Below, in pieces: positions 30,095 to 43,000 of a stretch of 64,000 bases of DNA. Position 1 is the first letter of the stretch; each line of letters opens with the position of its first letter. A program made the translations under genes and the position numbers. This DNA is from Syngnathus acus (Eukaryota > Chordata > Actinopteri > Syngnathiformes > Syngnathidae): positions 11,045,342 through 11,109,341 of the forward strand of contig NC_051090.1 of assembly GCF_901709675.1 (NCBI RefSeq), in the 5' to 3' direction. Below the pieces are notes generated by a model. That model ran no database searches. It was not told the origin of the DNA and saw only the letters and a program-made list of their open reading frames with translations.

Positions 30095-30870
30095 GCTGCT
30101 CTTGGCCAGGTGCGCCAGGCGGATCCAAACCTGGAAAAGCAAACACGCAATGGCACGAAGATCGTAAAGCCAAAAGTAACACTTTCAAAGAAACCATGCA
30201 ATATTGCTGCACTGGGTATCTAATCGTGCTTTCAGGCTGGAAAATACATTTCAGCATTTAAAATAATGACTGGATAGTTTTCGTTGGTCAATTTTGCACT
30301 GTTATTTCTGAAAAGCCCCGAAACTAAAGCCATCCCAAAACTGACCGATAAAAAAAAAAGGCCCCCCAGCTTCCAAACAATGCAAAGTATGCTCTGCAAG
30401 AGTTATTTGTAAGACAGCAGAAAGGAAAGTGAGAAGCAAGGAACGGCGCTGCCGAGAGCAGGGGGAGAAAGAATGTAAACCTCAAAGCTCAGAATAAATA
30501 AACCTGCCCTCAACGAGCACTCGCCGTAAACTTGGACGAAAACGACCACGCAAAGTGGCTTATGCCCGAGACATTTTTCTTCCTCAAATTATTAGCAGCT
30601 CAAATGACGGCAAAGGTGAAGCAATGCTGCGTTATTTACGTTGAATACATTTTAGACATAAGGTTGAATGACAACATGCAGGCAAAAGTATGGAAAACAT
30701 TTAAAAGTAAAGGGATGGGGCAGAAGAATTTAAAAGTAAAGTAATGAAAGAAACAGTCGATTACTAAAATTATTAAAAGAATATACAGTGCAAGAATATA
30801 ATTTGGGGGGAAAATGACTCAAGAAACTCGAGGCACTGCGCACATGCACAGTAGACAGCGTGTGGACGTA

Positions 30871-30975
30871 CCAGTGTGTGTGTGTGTGTATATGTGGAAA
30901 TGTGTGTGTGTGTATGCGTGCGTGTGTATGCATATGTGTGTGTGTGCGCGCGCGCGCGTGTGTGTGTGTGTGCGC
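30871..30975. repeat. GT/GC-rich microsatellite
   Basis: Interrupted GT repeats with GC and AT interruptions in the first exoc2 intron, including a run of CG dinucleotides at about 30946-30957. Confidence 0.85.
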
Positions 30976-31874
30976 ATGTGTGGTCTGGGTGTGTGGTCTC
31001 CGGCATAGGCCGAGGGAGCGCCTGCTGACGGGCGGGATGAGAAAAGAGCCGCTGTGTTTACTTTACTCCAGAGGCTACACATGAACACGGGAACACTGCC
31101 CAGACCCCTCGCTCCACAAAACCAAGGTGCACAAGATCACACACGCAAAACGCAGAAGGGCAGCATGGGCACCGAGACATATGTTGTAGTCTTGATTGAA
31201 AAGCTATTAGCGAGATCTTCTTGGCACGGGAGTGATGAAAATGCTGTGATGTCAGAAGATCCCTAATAAACACAGTCTTCTCTCTTACAACATGTTGACA
31301 CCTTATTTGGGGGGGTTAAAAGTACAAGTTAGAATTTTGGGGGAGATTTATTAGATAAAAATGAGACCAAGAAATAAGGAGCTGGAACCCATTCCCTCAT
31401 CATGGGTGTGTTTGGAATTAGTCTCAGAGCGTGCACTGCTTCACTCCAACTGCTGTTAGAAGCTTTTGAATTTAGAGATTTTGGCCCCCAAAAATGATCG
31501 AGGCACAAATTCTCGGTCAAGTCTGTTTTCTCTCATCACAAGAGTGCCCTGCCCAGCCCACTTGTTTGTCAGCCTCCGGCACTTTTCAGCTTTTTGCTCG
31601 ACGAAATCAAGTCCCCCGTTTCCCAAATGAAAATCCCAGAACAACAAACAAAATGCTGAATTTGTTTTTGTCTTACCCGACTGGAGACGGACAGCCTCGT
31701 CCAGTCACAAGGCGAAATGAGAAATTCCAACTTTTATTAGTCAACACTTTTGATATAAACAAGTTTGGAGGGTGAGAACTATTTGCTGTGAGATTCTGTC
31801 GAGAACTCAACATTGTAACTAATAATACCAATCAATATTCAACATTTCAGATGTTACATTATTATGATCTAAAG

Positions 31875-33003
31875 CAGTGGTTCTTAACCTTGAACCCCAC
31901 CAGTTTCATATGCACATTCACTCTTCTTCCGGTATGGCGCCGTAAGTGGCTGCCTCCCAGCAGTGTTCTCTCTTTTCCTCTTTATTTCCTTCTTTTCTCC
32001 TTTTTCTTTCTGTATTTTTGTCCATTCGGCGATGCTGGTGCCTTCTACCGCACCTCGGTATCTCTTCGGATCGGATGTTTTTTATTTATTTTTTTCTTCG
32101 TGGGACCGGGATCATCGGTCGAGGCCGGCGTAACTCTACGACGGCTTCCTGCTTATCCGGCCAGTGATGACCGGGTCCCTCGCCTTGACCTTGCAGCCGC
32201 GACCCCTGTGGGGAGTCCGCTCCCTCGTGCTCGTCGGAACCAACGACTTTCGCCATGCTAGCCCCGTGGTGACCATCTGCACGTGCACCCGACTGGGTGC
32301 CCAGGACGCTGCTCACACGCTTGCCTGCTTTGTGATGTTTTTCACCGATTCACGACCACGGTCCATTGGGCGCCGTTGAACTGGACTGCCCTTACACCTG
32401 TCTATGGACCTCGTGGAGGCTATTTTGTGTGTTTTGGGGTGTTCTCTTGTATTGAGGGGTGCTGGTTGGCCGCTGTTACTTTTTTTTCCTTTGTCTTTTA
32501 GCTTTGTTTTTGCTTTGATGGCTTTTATCTTGTGCACTTTCTGACTTTCTTTGTGGCGCCGTTGTGTGGCAGCCTTATGAGAGTCTATTGAGTTGCGCTC
32601 ATGCCATCTGTGTGTCTTTTGTATACCCACTCTGTGGTATAGGATACTGCTGGGGCCTGAATTTCCCCACCCCTGGGGATCAATAAATATTCAATCAATC
32701 ACCGAACCCCTCTTTTGTGAAAAAAATAAAAAGAATTCAAGACTGACGTTTTTTTACTGGTGCACAAAATTATCCGTGCATGAACATCACCTTGTTCAAA
32801 GAACAAAACCAACACAATGCATGAATTCACAACAAAATACACACCTGCATATCAGTGTGACTTCTGCTGTTGCTTTTGCGAGACCAGTTCAGATAAGCGT
32901 CATCACAAATTTACACGCTAAATCAGGTGTGTTCGGACCGCCACAGCGGAGGCTCTGCCGAACCCCTGAGACCGACTCACCGAACCCAGGTTAAGAACCA
33001 CTG
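31875..33003. mobile_element. hAT transposon with perfect 8-bp target duplication, interrupted by a retroelement
   Basis: Termini CAGTGGTTCTTAACCT and AGGTTAAGAACCACTG are inverted repeats. Flanks carry identical 8-bp ATCTAAAG at 31867-31874 and 33004-33011. The element is split at about 31921/32700 by a LINE-derived insert. It lies in exoc2 intron 1. Confidence 0.9.
31922..32700 (+). mobile_element. Internally deleted LINE-derived insert nested inside the hAT element
   Basis: It interrupts hAT sequence (…GCACATTCA then CCGAACCCC…). It opens with a GC-rich ATGGCGCCG-type 5' leader like that of Tx1/L1-like fish LINEs. It ends with GGGGATCAATAAATATTCAATCAATC-type sequence, a LINE 3' tail. No reverse transcriptase region is left between the ends. 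Target duplication is at most about 4 bp (TCAC). Confidence 0.65.
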
Positions 33004-33694
33004 ATCTAAAGGTAATTTCTTCAATCACTGTAGTTGAGTTGCTAATAAACAGCCTAATTGTAGAAAAAATCTTATGTACAAACCGGGCGCACAACGAGAC
33101 GTAGCGTCTGCCAAACGGACAAAATTGTCAGACTCGTTTTGTGCATTCTCAGTCGAGCAAAGACTTCCTTTTGTTTCAAAAGCCAAGCCACTACATTTAT
33201 CCAAAACCAACAGTCAGGGCCACCCATTTTTTGTCATGGGAGGTCTGCAGGAAATGGGACATGTTGCGACCTCTTCCTCCAACATGCTCACTCGCTTGCA
33301 CGTGATGATTAAATACACACACACACCCATGTACCCATCCAGCCATCCGTAACGCTTAGGGAGGGGTCATAGACAATCAATATTACGAAAGAGAAAGACC
33401 CTCGATAAAAAATAAACGACTTCCTTCCATCGCCCCAAAATTAGTGAGAGTGAGCGCGCAAAACTGGCGATCGATGGTTTCAGACAAGACATAGAAGGGG
33501 CATCATCTGCATTGTTGACATTTCTCAAAGCTAAATCGAGGGTGGCCACTGAATTTGTGTCAACACAGAGAACATATCATTATTGATTATTTGTGTTTCG
33601 TGTGACCTTGAATATGGCGCAGGATATTAATTATCATGCAACAATTGAATAATGACGTTGCACTTAACATGAGATAAAAAAATAAGAAACTTAC

Positions 33695-33780
33695 TGAGAG
33701 TCGCTGCCGAGCTGTCGCGACCGTTTCCTGTAGCACGGGCTCACTTCCGGTATCCGTTCTAAGGTGCTGGTTTCAGAATA
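33695..33780 (-). promoter_or_regulatory. exoc2: Probable non-coding first exon and TATA-less promoter of exoc2
   Basis: The coding start exon of exoc2 has a clear acceptor at 30131-30132, so an upstream non-coding exon is required. On the minus strand a consensus donor (CTCA/GTAAGT) ends a GC-rich block at 33695. The block contains the ETS-type element CCGGAAGTGAG (about 33740-33750), which is common at housekeeping transcription starts. No TATA box is seen. The intron between would be about 3.6 kb. The transcription start itself is a guess. Confidence 0.55.
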
Positions 33781-34332
33781 AAAGTCAAGGGGGGGGGGGG
33801 GGAACTAGGCGTGACGCACGGTTTCTAGTTGCGTCCAGACAAAGTGGTGACAACGCCGAGGACAAATAATGCGGGGATAAAAAGACGCACGGGCATATTC
33901 TGGAAAATGAAAACCAAAGTCACAATCACATCCATTTTACATTCTTATGCTCCTGGTACTACTTCCTCTACAGACACAATATACACAGTCGAATACATCA
34001 GTCGAATAAATAGGAGTACTTTAAATCTATATTTAAAAAAAAAAGTCGATAGGTGGACAGAAGCTTTTTCGTTGTGGACAAACTGTTAAAGAGCAAAAGA
34101 ACTTTTATTAACATAAGGTCATTCACTCACATTGAACAGCTCCTCTCCGCATAAAGAACCAAATCGTCAAGTTGTGGTTGCGGTAACACAATGACGGTAG
34201 GGTTGGGCAAAAAAAATTTGAGGAAAATATTATTATTGGCCGCAAGCTTGTTGCAAACGAAATGGAAAGGACGGTATAAAGGTTTTGAACTCGCTTTTAT
34301 TTGTAAAGGTTTATATGAGCAAGAACCCAATA

Positions 34333-35137
34333 CAGTGGAGCCTCGGTTTTCGAACATCCCGGTTCTCGAACAAATCGGTATTCGAACAAAATATTCGAGA
34401 TTTTTTTGCTTCGGATGTCGGACGAAATTCGGTTGTCGAACCTCGCGAGATGAGCCGAGAGGACCCGCATGCCAACTGACTCCGTTCGTTATTACGTTCT
34501 CGTTACTCTGAGGATTGCATCAACTCTAATCATGCCTCCAAAGGAAGCAAGTAAGCGCAGTAAAGCCATCCTAAAACACAAAGACGCTCCTAAAGCAATG
34601 CGACAGTGAGCGCCCGGCGCGCTGCGGTTGCGCGATCGGACCAAATTAAGCTCCCTGCGCACTGAGGTCCACTTAAATTTTGGAAAGTACATTAGGACTT
34701 TAAAAATATTTTCGAAATTTTAGCGACCGCTCTGTCACAATAATGCGACCAGCGCGGTGCAGTTGCGCGGTCGGCGGCGCGCAACGGTTGCGCGTTCCAG
34801 GGTGCGCTGCAGTTGCGCGATCGGACAAAATTAAGCTCCCTGCGCACTGATGTCCACTTTAATTTTGGAAAGTACAGCAGGACTTTAAAAATATTTTCTA
34901 AATTCCAGCGACGGCTGTGTCACAATAATGCGACCAGCGCGGTGCAGTTGGGCGGTCGGCGACGCGCTACGGTTGCGCGATTGGACAAAAATTCGCAAAT
35001 GAAAAAATGCTTAAAAAAGGCGGGGTTGTTTTTGCTTTGAACGGATTTTTCCCCCCATTATTTGTAATGGGAAAATATGATTCGGAATTCGAACAGCCTT
35101 CTGGAACGGATTGTGTTCGAAAACCGAGGCTCCACTG
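34333..35137 (+). mobile_element. Tigger/pogo-like DNA transposon, deleted, TA target site
   Basis: Perfect 24-bp terminal inverted repeats (34333-34356 and 35114-35137, beginning CAGTGGAGCCTCGG) are flanked by TA on both sides, as in Tigger/pogo elements. At 34532 a Met opens MPPKEASKRSKAILKHKD, which looks like the N-terminal start of a Tigger-type transposase, but the frame is soon lost. The interior carries two 185-bp tandem units and the start of a third (unit start points at 34644 and 34829). Confidence 0.8.
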
Positions 35138-36001
35138 TAATTTGCAATCTGAGATGTTGCAGGTATCTGTGTTTTGCATTATCATGTCACTATTGTCATC
35201 TGAGAGAGATTTCCGTCAAAGTTTAATTGAAAGGAATCACAAAATGAAGCGGTAATTATCACGGCCACTGCTGCTTTGAAGACATGTTGTTTGTTGCTCC
35301 CCCTGAGGATCGGCCGTCAGCAAGAGCGTTACCTCTTTCAGCAATTCTCTTTTCACGGTGCATCATTGCGGTATTTCCACATGTTCTGGGAAATGCACAG
35401 CGTCGTTGGAAATGCATCGGAGACCACCCATGCACACAGCAGCACTGATACCATTACATTTATCCCACTAAATTGTGCAGGGCAAAGAAAATTTCGATAA
35501 GGCAAGGCCCTCTCCCCTGGGAAGCCGGTCCAATTAGACGGGCCAAAGTCCAATTAGACGGGGCAGTCTTCAAATTGTGGGCTCCAACTGTTCCGCGGCA
35601 GTTTGAACAGTTGTTGATGCTATACACATGCTGTTTGTCTACATAAACAAGCACTTAGAGCCACCAAGCTTGACGATTTCAACTCAGTCTCGGCAGTGCG
35701 GGTCTGACCCGTCGACAATCTCACAGCAAGTCACTCTCTGTTAGGGATATTGGAATCGCACATGGTATTGATCTTTTCTATTTCCGTCTCAGGTATATAT
35801 TTTGGAAACAACTTAATATTTCAGCCTTGAGCTTTGATTACACTCATCAACAAAAGATTACTCAAGTTTTGCATCAGAGATGCAAGTCAGCGTTTGCAGA
35901 TGATTTTTTTTTCACACTGATTCCGGATCTGGCCTAGTTTTTTTCTCTCTCTGATAACGACGACAACAATAATAATGATACAAATAATACTAATGCTAAT
36001 A

Positions 36002-36507
36002 CCGTTTTTTGCCATGTATAATGCGCAAAATGTAACTAATTTATTGTCCTAAAATCTGGGGTGCGCATTATACATGGGTACAATTTTTTTTATTTTTATT
36101 TTTTTATTTTTTTTTATCCGGATATCATACGGAGGCCGCCATTACAGATGCGCTTTCTTCTCTGCTGTTCGCTTCAAACACGCTCCATACGAACACAATG
36201 CTCTCGTATCAGACGCTTGCTCGATCACCTGCTCGTTTGCTGTCACAATGTACCCTACACAAATCCGAAACATTTCTTCGCTATTGAGTTTGCTAGCGCA
36301 TGCGCAGTGATACTGACCGGCAGAATAACATCCGGTTGTTCCCAAAGATGATCTTTTTTCTGAAATAATTTTACGTTTACGGACTTAAGTAGGAGTCAAA
36401 ATTTGGGTGCGTATTATACATGGGTACAGGCTTTTTTCCAGCATCAACATGCCATTTTTAGGGTGCGTATTATACATCGGGGCGCATTATACATGGAAAA
36501 AAAACGG
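36002..36507. mobile_element. MITE with CCGTTTTTT…AAAAACGG ends and TA duplication, copy 1
   Basis: The ends CCGTTTTTTGCCATGTATAA and (reversed) CCGTTTTTTTTCCATGTATA are inverted repeats, and TA flanks both sides (36000-36001, 36508-36509). The motif GCGCATTATACATGGGTAC recurs inside both ends. A second copy begins at 63687. Confidence 0.8.
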
Positions 36508-38048
36508 TAACAGTAATTATACTGATGGTAAAATAATGAAGTGATATTTATAAATGAAGGGAAATTAAATGTTGATTCAGATATTTTGTAACAATGGTTC
36601 CAAGTGGGACTGCAGGGCAAATGATATTAATAGAAGGCACTTTTGAAGCAGGTGTTCATGAAGGTGCACGCCTGTAGAACACCGATGGTGCCTTGGTCCT
36701 TTCTCTGACCCCCCCCCCTCCCCACCAACCCCCCGGTGCACCGTAATGCACATCCCGTAACGGCACATGCTGCGCTGGCACCATTGCTCATCCCCCGAAG
36801 CCCATTGTTCATTGTTTGTCTTCTCCAGTTTGTTCCCATGGGCCCCTGGCCAGTGAGAGGAAAAGGTCACTGTAAATATTGCACTGAAGTCCTCCCTCCC
36901 TCCCATCCAGCTCCTGAAGATGGAACAGGCCACCAGTGGGTGAGCACTTCCTTCCTGCGCAGGGCATTTTGACTACCGGACATCAAACAAGTAGGAATCC
37001 CTCAATGTCAAAGATCATTGTGGTGAGATGGTGTGCTGAGTGTTGACATTACAATAACCCGGGCAGCTCTGGGTTCTTTGGGACTCGGTTTGGAGAACAC
37101 AATCAAAGGAGGTGGCGCCAACGTATTTGGATTTGAGCATTTTGACACGAACGTCATTTTTGATCATCTCAACTCACACAGCTTTGAAGAACGGATTTCT
37201 TAGCGGAAGACTGCTGGGGTATTTGTTGTGAATTTGCTTTTTGACATGGGGCAAGCCAAAACACACATCAGCTGAAGTAAAAAGAAGAAAGCCATCTTTT
37301 TGTTCGGTAGTTCATCGACAATCTGTTTCAGAAATACTTTGAATGGGAAGGGGTTCATGAAATGAAAAAGACTGAAAACATGAACATGGAAACACACACA
37401 CATACACAGTTGTAGTCTAATTACATATTGGGGGGGGGGGGATAGATTCCAAACGTAGCATGTGAATGACGGCAGGCAAAGTAAAAGTGGAGAAATAAAT
37501 GTGAAATTGTGCAGGACTGCAGATTACGTCTTCAATTAATAAATATACAAGCTGTGTCATTTTGGTGAACTGATACTCACTGGTGTTATGAGAAGATGGA
37601 AGAGGGCTGAAGCTTTGCATAGGTCTGGACGTGAAAGGGGCATTTTCCCAAATCTGGTGAGGCCTTCGCCACCCAGGTTAAGATAACATGTCGGATGGCC
37701 TCTCATAACAGCCTTCCTTTCCGCCGTCGGGCCAGACAACAGGCTACTGTGAGCCACATGCAGAGCCTCTTTGCTGCCGAGGAACACTCTGGGAAACGTC
37801 TTTGAAAGATCCACAAGGGTGGCCAAAAAAAAACGCTTTGCAAATCCTTGTTAATCTCATTCTACACTGCCTTTGATTGTTTAACATGGCAACTCTTGTC
37901 ATGTCTTGTAATTTTGAAATAGAAACCGTCTGATCGAGTTAATTTTAAGTAACAAAACGCGCATATAGCTTACTTCCATGACTATCTTTTGATGTATTTA
38001 GAAGCATACCTTTCAGTACAAGGATATTTTTCAAAACATTCCTACGAC

Positions 38049-38062
38049 CCAGCAGGGGGCGC
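38049..38062 (+). promoter_or_regulatory. Perfect CTCF core motif between exoc2 and the fox genes
   Basis: CCAGCAGGGGGCGC fits CCASYAGRKGGCRS at all 14 positions. It lies in the gene-free interval, on the plus strand, facing the fox genes. Whether it is bound is unknown. Confidence 0.55.
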
Positions 38063-39904
38063 CCAAGTCATTGTCATTTGTGAGCTTGCCTCGCCACTTT
38101 GAAAGACAAAGTCGCTCCGGTGTTATGTTGTTTATTATGTAATATCGTGACAGAATAATGGACGGCAGATGTATTTGCGTTATCTTTGCAGATATCTCAT
38201 GCTTACACTATGTAACCTATGTCATGTAAAAGCCATCACGCACTTAAACAACCCCCGGAAAATGTCAGCACCATACTTTGTCCTTTATTGCTATAAAACT
38301 GAGACGTGATTGGTCATTACCCGAACTATTGTGATGTCATTTTTAGTTGACGGCAAGTCGCAAAATAGATCATCCCCCTGAGATGAAAAAAATGGGTGCA
38401 TTTTACTGCTTAATTTAAATGCCACAAACAAAATATGAATCAAAATACCCTGTTTAGACTCGTGGGGGCCCATACAACACAATTCTGAAGAGTATTTTTC
38501 ATTTACTTCAATGAAGAGTTTCTGGTTGCGAAAGTCTGGGTGGCTAATAGAGTGCGGCTGTTCAAAGCACATTGTAGCATTTGATTGAGCATTTTCTTTT
38601 CTGTCCTATTTAAAATTACAGTAGGATACGTTCCATGCGTCTTTGAGTGAACATGATGTACGTATAGTTAGGTATAGTTAAGACTGTATGCATATGTTGA
38701 CGCAAACAATGTGCGTGTGGGTGCAAAGGTGATGCTGACAAGTCGACTGTTTGCTGTGAAAACAGTGCAAAAGAAGACAGAGAGGAAGCACAACACGGTT
38801 GCTTCTTTGAAGCACCGCACGCTCAAACGCTATTCTTAGTTAAGCCGGACAAACGCGACACGGTTTGGCCCCAATGCCGATCCGGGCATCTCCTTGCTAA
38901 AGTGGGGGGTCATAGATTAGATCAAGAATGGGTTTGAGATAATACAAGATTTCTTCTGCTGATTGTGGAGTCGAGGAAGGGAAAGAACAGGCGCCGTTGG
39001 TGGTTTGGGGGAAGGGGTGTGTGTGTGTGTGGGGGGGGTCACGCATGGAGACCTGTCGGATTGTCGGTGGGGAAACGAGTGAACGGCAGTGCAAATTGAG
39101 GTCAGTTTCAGGCGGGCGGTGTTTTGGCTTTGATCCCGATGCCGAAGTGGATGAAAGACATCCTGCTTTGCTCAGCAACGGCGGAGGGGCGGAGGGCCGC
39201 ACTCTTTCCACCTGATAAAGAAGGCCTCATACTGAACAATCGGTCAACCCCACAACACGGGAGTTCTTTCTGTTTCGAGCCGTCTGTGTCATGGCTGGGA
39301 ATGGAGTCGCCCACATGCAATTAGCTCAAGGAGGCTTGCCAATTCATAGCTCAGCCTTGACTGACAGCTTTGTTGGTGCCTAACACCCGAAGGTGAAAAG
39401 GTCCCTGAGGACATACATGAATCAATTAATTGAGGAATCTTATTTATCGGACTGAGATTTGAATCAGTGGCACTATTGCATATTAAGACATGTCCAAACA
39501 GCTGGAAATATTCTGGGCTGGTGTAAGCAAACTTGCCAGACAAATTCTTGCTCTGTCATAAAGCAGCTTGCTTGATCTGCAATGAGAATCAATGAAACAC
39601 GGCTGGACTCATCCAAAACGTTTTAATCTCCCGAGTTGCGCTCTGCAGCAAACATAAATCAATTTGCCTCACGGATTTGGTACAGTCAAATTGAAAATCT
39701 ACACGCTGCAGTTCCTGGACATTTTTGAGCAGGCAAATGTTAGCAGACGTGTGGAATCTATAACGACCCGGACATTGTGCGCATATGGCTTTCAAAGTGA
39801 GGACGAGCTCTGCTTTTGCAGTTCTTCCATATTGTTCACTACCCACGCCCAAGGCCACACTACATCCATACAGATCTTCTCAAGCCATACCCTATTTTCT
39901 TTTT

Positions 39905-40003
39905 GTCCAAACCCATTCCAGCAAATATGGGCAATTGAGAGTCTTCAATTAAAACACATTGTGGGGATGTGGGAAGAAGCCCGAGCACCCTTGCGATCTC
40001 CCA
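39905..40003 (+). repeat. Degenerate copy of the TCCATCC-associated repeat
   Basis: Matches the middle of the family (GAGTCTTCAAT…GGATGTGGGA.GAA.CC.GAG) with many substitutions and lacks both ends. Confidence 0.5.
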
Positions 40004-43000
40004 CTGCAGCTTCTACAAATTGTCACCATTCATTCAATATTGAGTTGGTTGTTAGATTTCTTTTTATTTTGCAGATTGCGTGACCTCAAGTTAATTTTTT
40101 GTCATGGTCTCCTCACAAAGGCAACAAACAGATGATTATGTCACAGTCACCTCAAAGTAAAGTGACACCTTTAAAAAAGTTGTTTTTGATCACTGTGACA
40201 ATCCGTTGGCATTCCCGTGGGACCACGCCCGAGCGCCTTATGTAATTCAATGTTCATGACACGACATCAACATGAGTCCCTGTCTGGGATGTTTTTTTTA
40301 AATGTAATTCATGGAACAAAAAGAGCAATCTGACACCTCGCAAACACCACCACAGCTTTTTACTCAACCAGATTGTGTAACTTGTGTTTGTTGTTCCCAG
40401 AGGCTGTGGATGTTGGTCAGGTCTCCTGAGAGTGTCTGTACGTAGGTTGTGTAACTGACACGCTTCTACCTATGAGGAAACATCTTTCAATTAAGAGCAC
40501 TTCTTCAAACCTAACAGGCACCATTATAAAAGGTGAGCCGACTGGACATGGCACCCAAAAGGTTGGACAACATTGAAAGACAAACCCTAAAACAAACCAA
40601 AAAGTTCAGGCCGTCATCATGCATGGCTTCAGTTACAAATGTGTGTGCAAATAAAAAAATAACTTTCACCTCTTGATGAAGATTTTGTTTCTTTCTCCTC
40701 AGTGAAGTCACCCAAAGCCCGAGTTGCCGGGCTCTCTCACATCAATCCTTCATTTGTCGTCGTGAGCTTTTCACACTCCCGATGCCTGCGGACACACGTA
40801 AAAACATTCTGGTCAAGAAGAAGAAGAGTAATCGCACTTCTGGGGGTTCCACCTGCAGGACAGTAGAAGAGTCAACTTGTGGTCGATCGTGTTCCAATCA
40901 GGACACTTTGGCTCGCAAGTGCTTGAGAGGCGGGAGGGAACATGCAAAGCTTCTGGGAAGCGTGCCTTGGCGACGATGATGGACGCAAGAGGGCCGGCCT
41001 TCGTTGTTGCTGCTGGAAGAGAAAGTGCAAGTGTTTACGTTATCTTTCTCTCCGACACGTGGAATAGAGCCAGACGAAGCCGATACATTGGCGTATATCC
41101 GACACGTCTCTCAGGAAGCAGTCTCCTATTGTGTACGCATCTGCAATATATAAATATCTGCAATGTTCTCTATTCTCATGCTTTCAAAGTGCAGAGAGTC
41201 GCTGCAAATCAGGCCGGTGCTGGATTTGCAGGCAGGTAATCCTTACGCACATGAAATGTTCTTCTCTCAAGACACAGGTTGGGATTAAAGCGGAGAGTTA
41301 TCGACACGTACTGCACACGCTTGGAGAAAGCGCGATTAACATAGAAAGCGACACGAGCCTTTGTGAGAGCGGTGCTGAGCGAGCTCAGCAGCTGCCTGTG
41401 TTGCCTAAACAAAAAGCCGACCTGAGTGGGAGCGCTTCGTAATGGCTTGATAGAAGCGTAACCCCCCACTTAAAAAAGTCAACCTCGACTTTGCAGAAAT
41501 GCACCGATTGCGCGACATCATGGAAAAGGTGCGTATGAAGCGCAAAAAGTGAGCCAACACTGTAAGCACATACACTCATCAGGTGCAAGTTAAATGTGTT
41601 TGCTTTCCATGTGACGAGCTACGTTTGCTGTGTTTATTGCTTGCCATGGTCAGTGATGATGATATGATTGGCTAATTGCTTTATTGCTACAGCATCCGCT
41701 ATCATTCACAACCTGTTTGTCAAGTCCAAACATCACTGCAGTGATTCATGTTCATCTGATAACTTTCGCAAGAACATCAACGTCGCATCGATTTAGCTGT
41801 CTGGAGATAATGGCAAAGGTGGATCAATAATGAACATTGTAAATGTAAGGGTGACTGGTGTGGGTCAAATTAATTTTTGTGACTCGAAACCAAGTTTAAC
41901 AGAAATTCAGATCCTTCACAAACATTTTGATGTTTGATGTCTGTGGGATATGAATTCAAAGACTCAATCTGTTACAGCTTATCAAACAAACGGGGAGGGG
42001 AAAAAAGCAGTGGGAGGTGTGTTCTTGAATGCGGCAACGGCGCGGCCGCTACCTTAGAAACATAACAACGTGTCGTTGCTCAATGACGGCGAGGGATTGC
42101 CCTTTCCGAGATCCTCAAAGACTTTCCCAAACTAAAAATAGACATGTGCTCTTCGCAGTAAGGCAAATACACCTGAAAGCCGCCCAGCGGACTAGGCCCA
42201 ACAACCACTTGAAACGCAACCACAGAAAAGCGTTGTTCCCCAGATGCTTACATTCTTTACACTCGCTCCACTTTGTCCACGGCAAAACATGGAGCCGCCA
42301 CCTTCATCTGTTTGATGTTTCCCGCTCTTTTTTCATCCTCCCCTCCAAAGAGTCGAGTCTGAAAGGCTGCGCAGGGATTTTTAAGAGCACGTTTTGTAGC
42401 CATGGTGAACAATGAGCAGGAATTCAAAGAAGTTCAGGGAAGAAACGCGGAGACAATGCTCAGCTGGGAAAGACTCGACGATGGCTCATTGCTACACTCC
42501 GTGCTAAATCTCGGCTTTTGTGCCCGAAGCTTTGATCCCAAAGTTCTAGCGACCCGCCGGTGGAGTCTGTTTGCTCCTGTTGGCGTATGTTAAGACTTTC
42601 CATTATGTGCCGGATTCACAAACAGCCCGCGCTCGCTCACAGATTAGTTTACGTAAAAGCCAAAATACCGAAAACGTTCTTTTGACACTGCCAAGAGGTA
42701 ATCTGTAGACGAATTTGCAGACTTTTCTTTGTACAAGTGCTGTCTTTTGAATGTCTCAACATACCATAGAGTAAAAAATACATTTGCAAATCAAAATGAA
42801 CACACAAATCGACTTAATACTTTGGGTTTTGAACCACTTGTTTACTGAGATATGCACTTGAAAGGCAACCAACCCTTGCAGAGGGACAAGCAAAGAGTGT
42901 GTGAGCGCAGTTGATGTTTACTATTTGATTACTAAATACACATGCTGACAAATTGTGTTCTACAAAGTTATCTGCGAGTGGTAGCAAATTTGGATGCATG

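Noticed and set aside
37108-37124. AGGTGGCGC resembling a CTCF core
   Set aside because: Only the right half fits; the CCASY half is missing.
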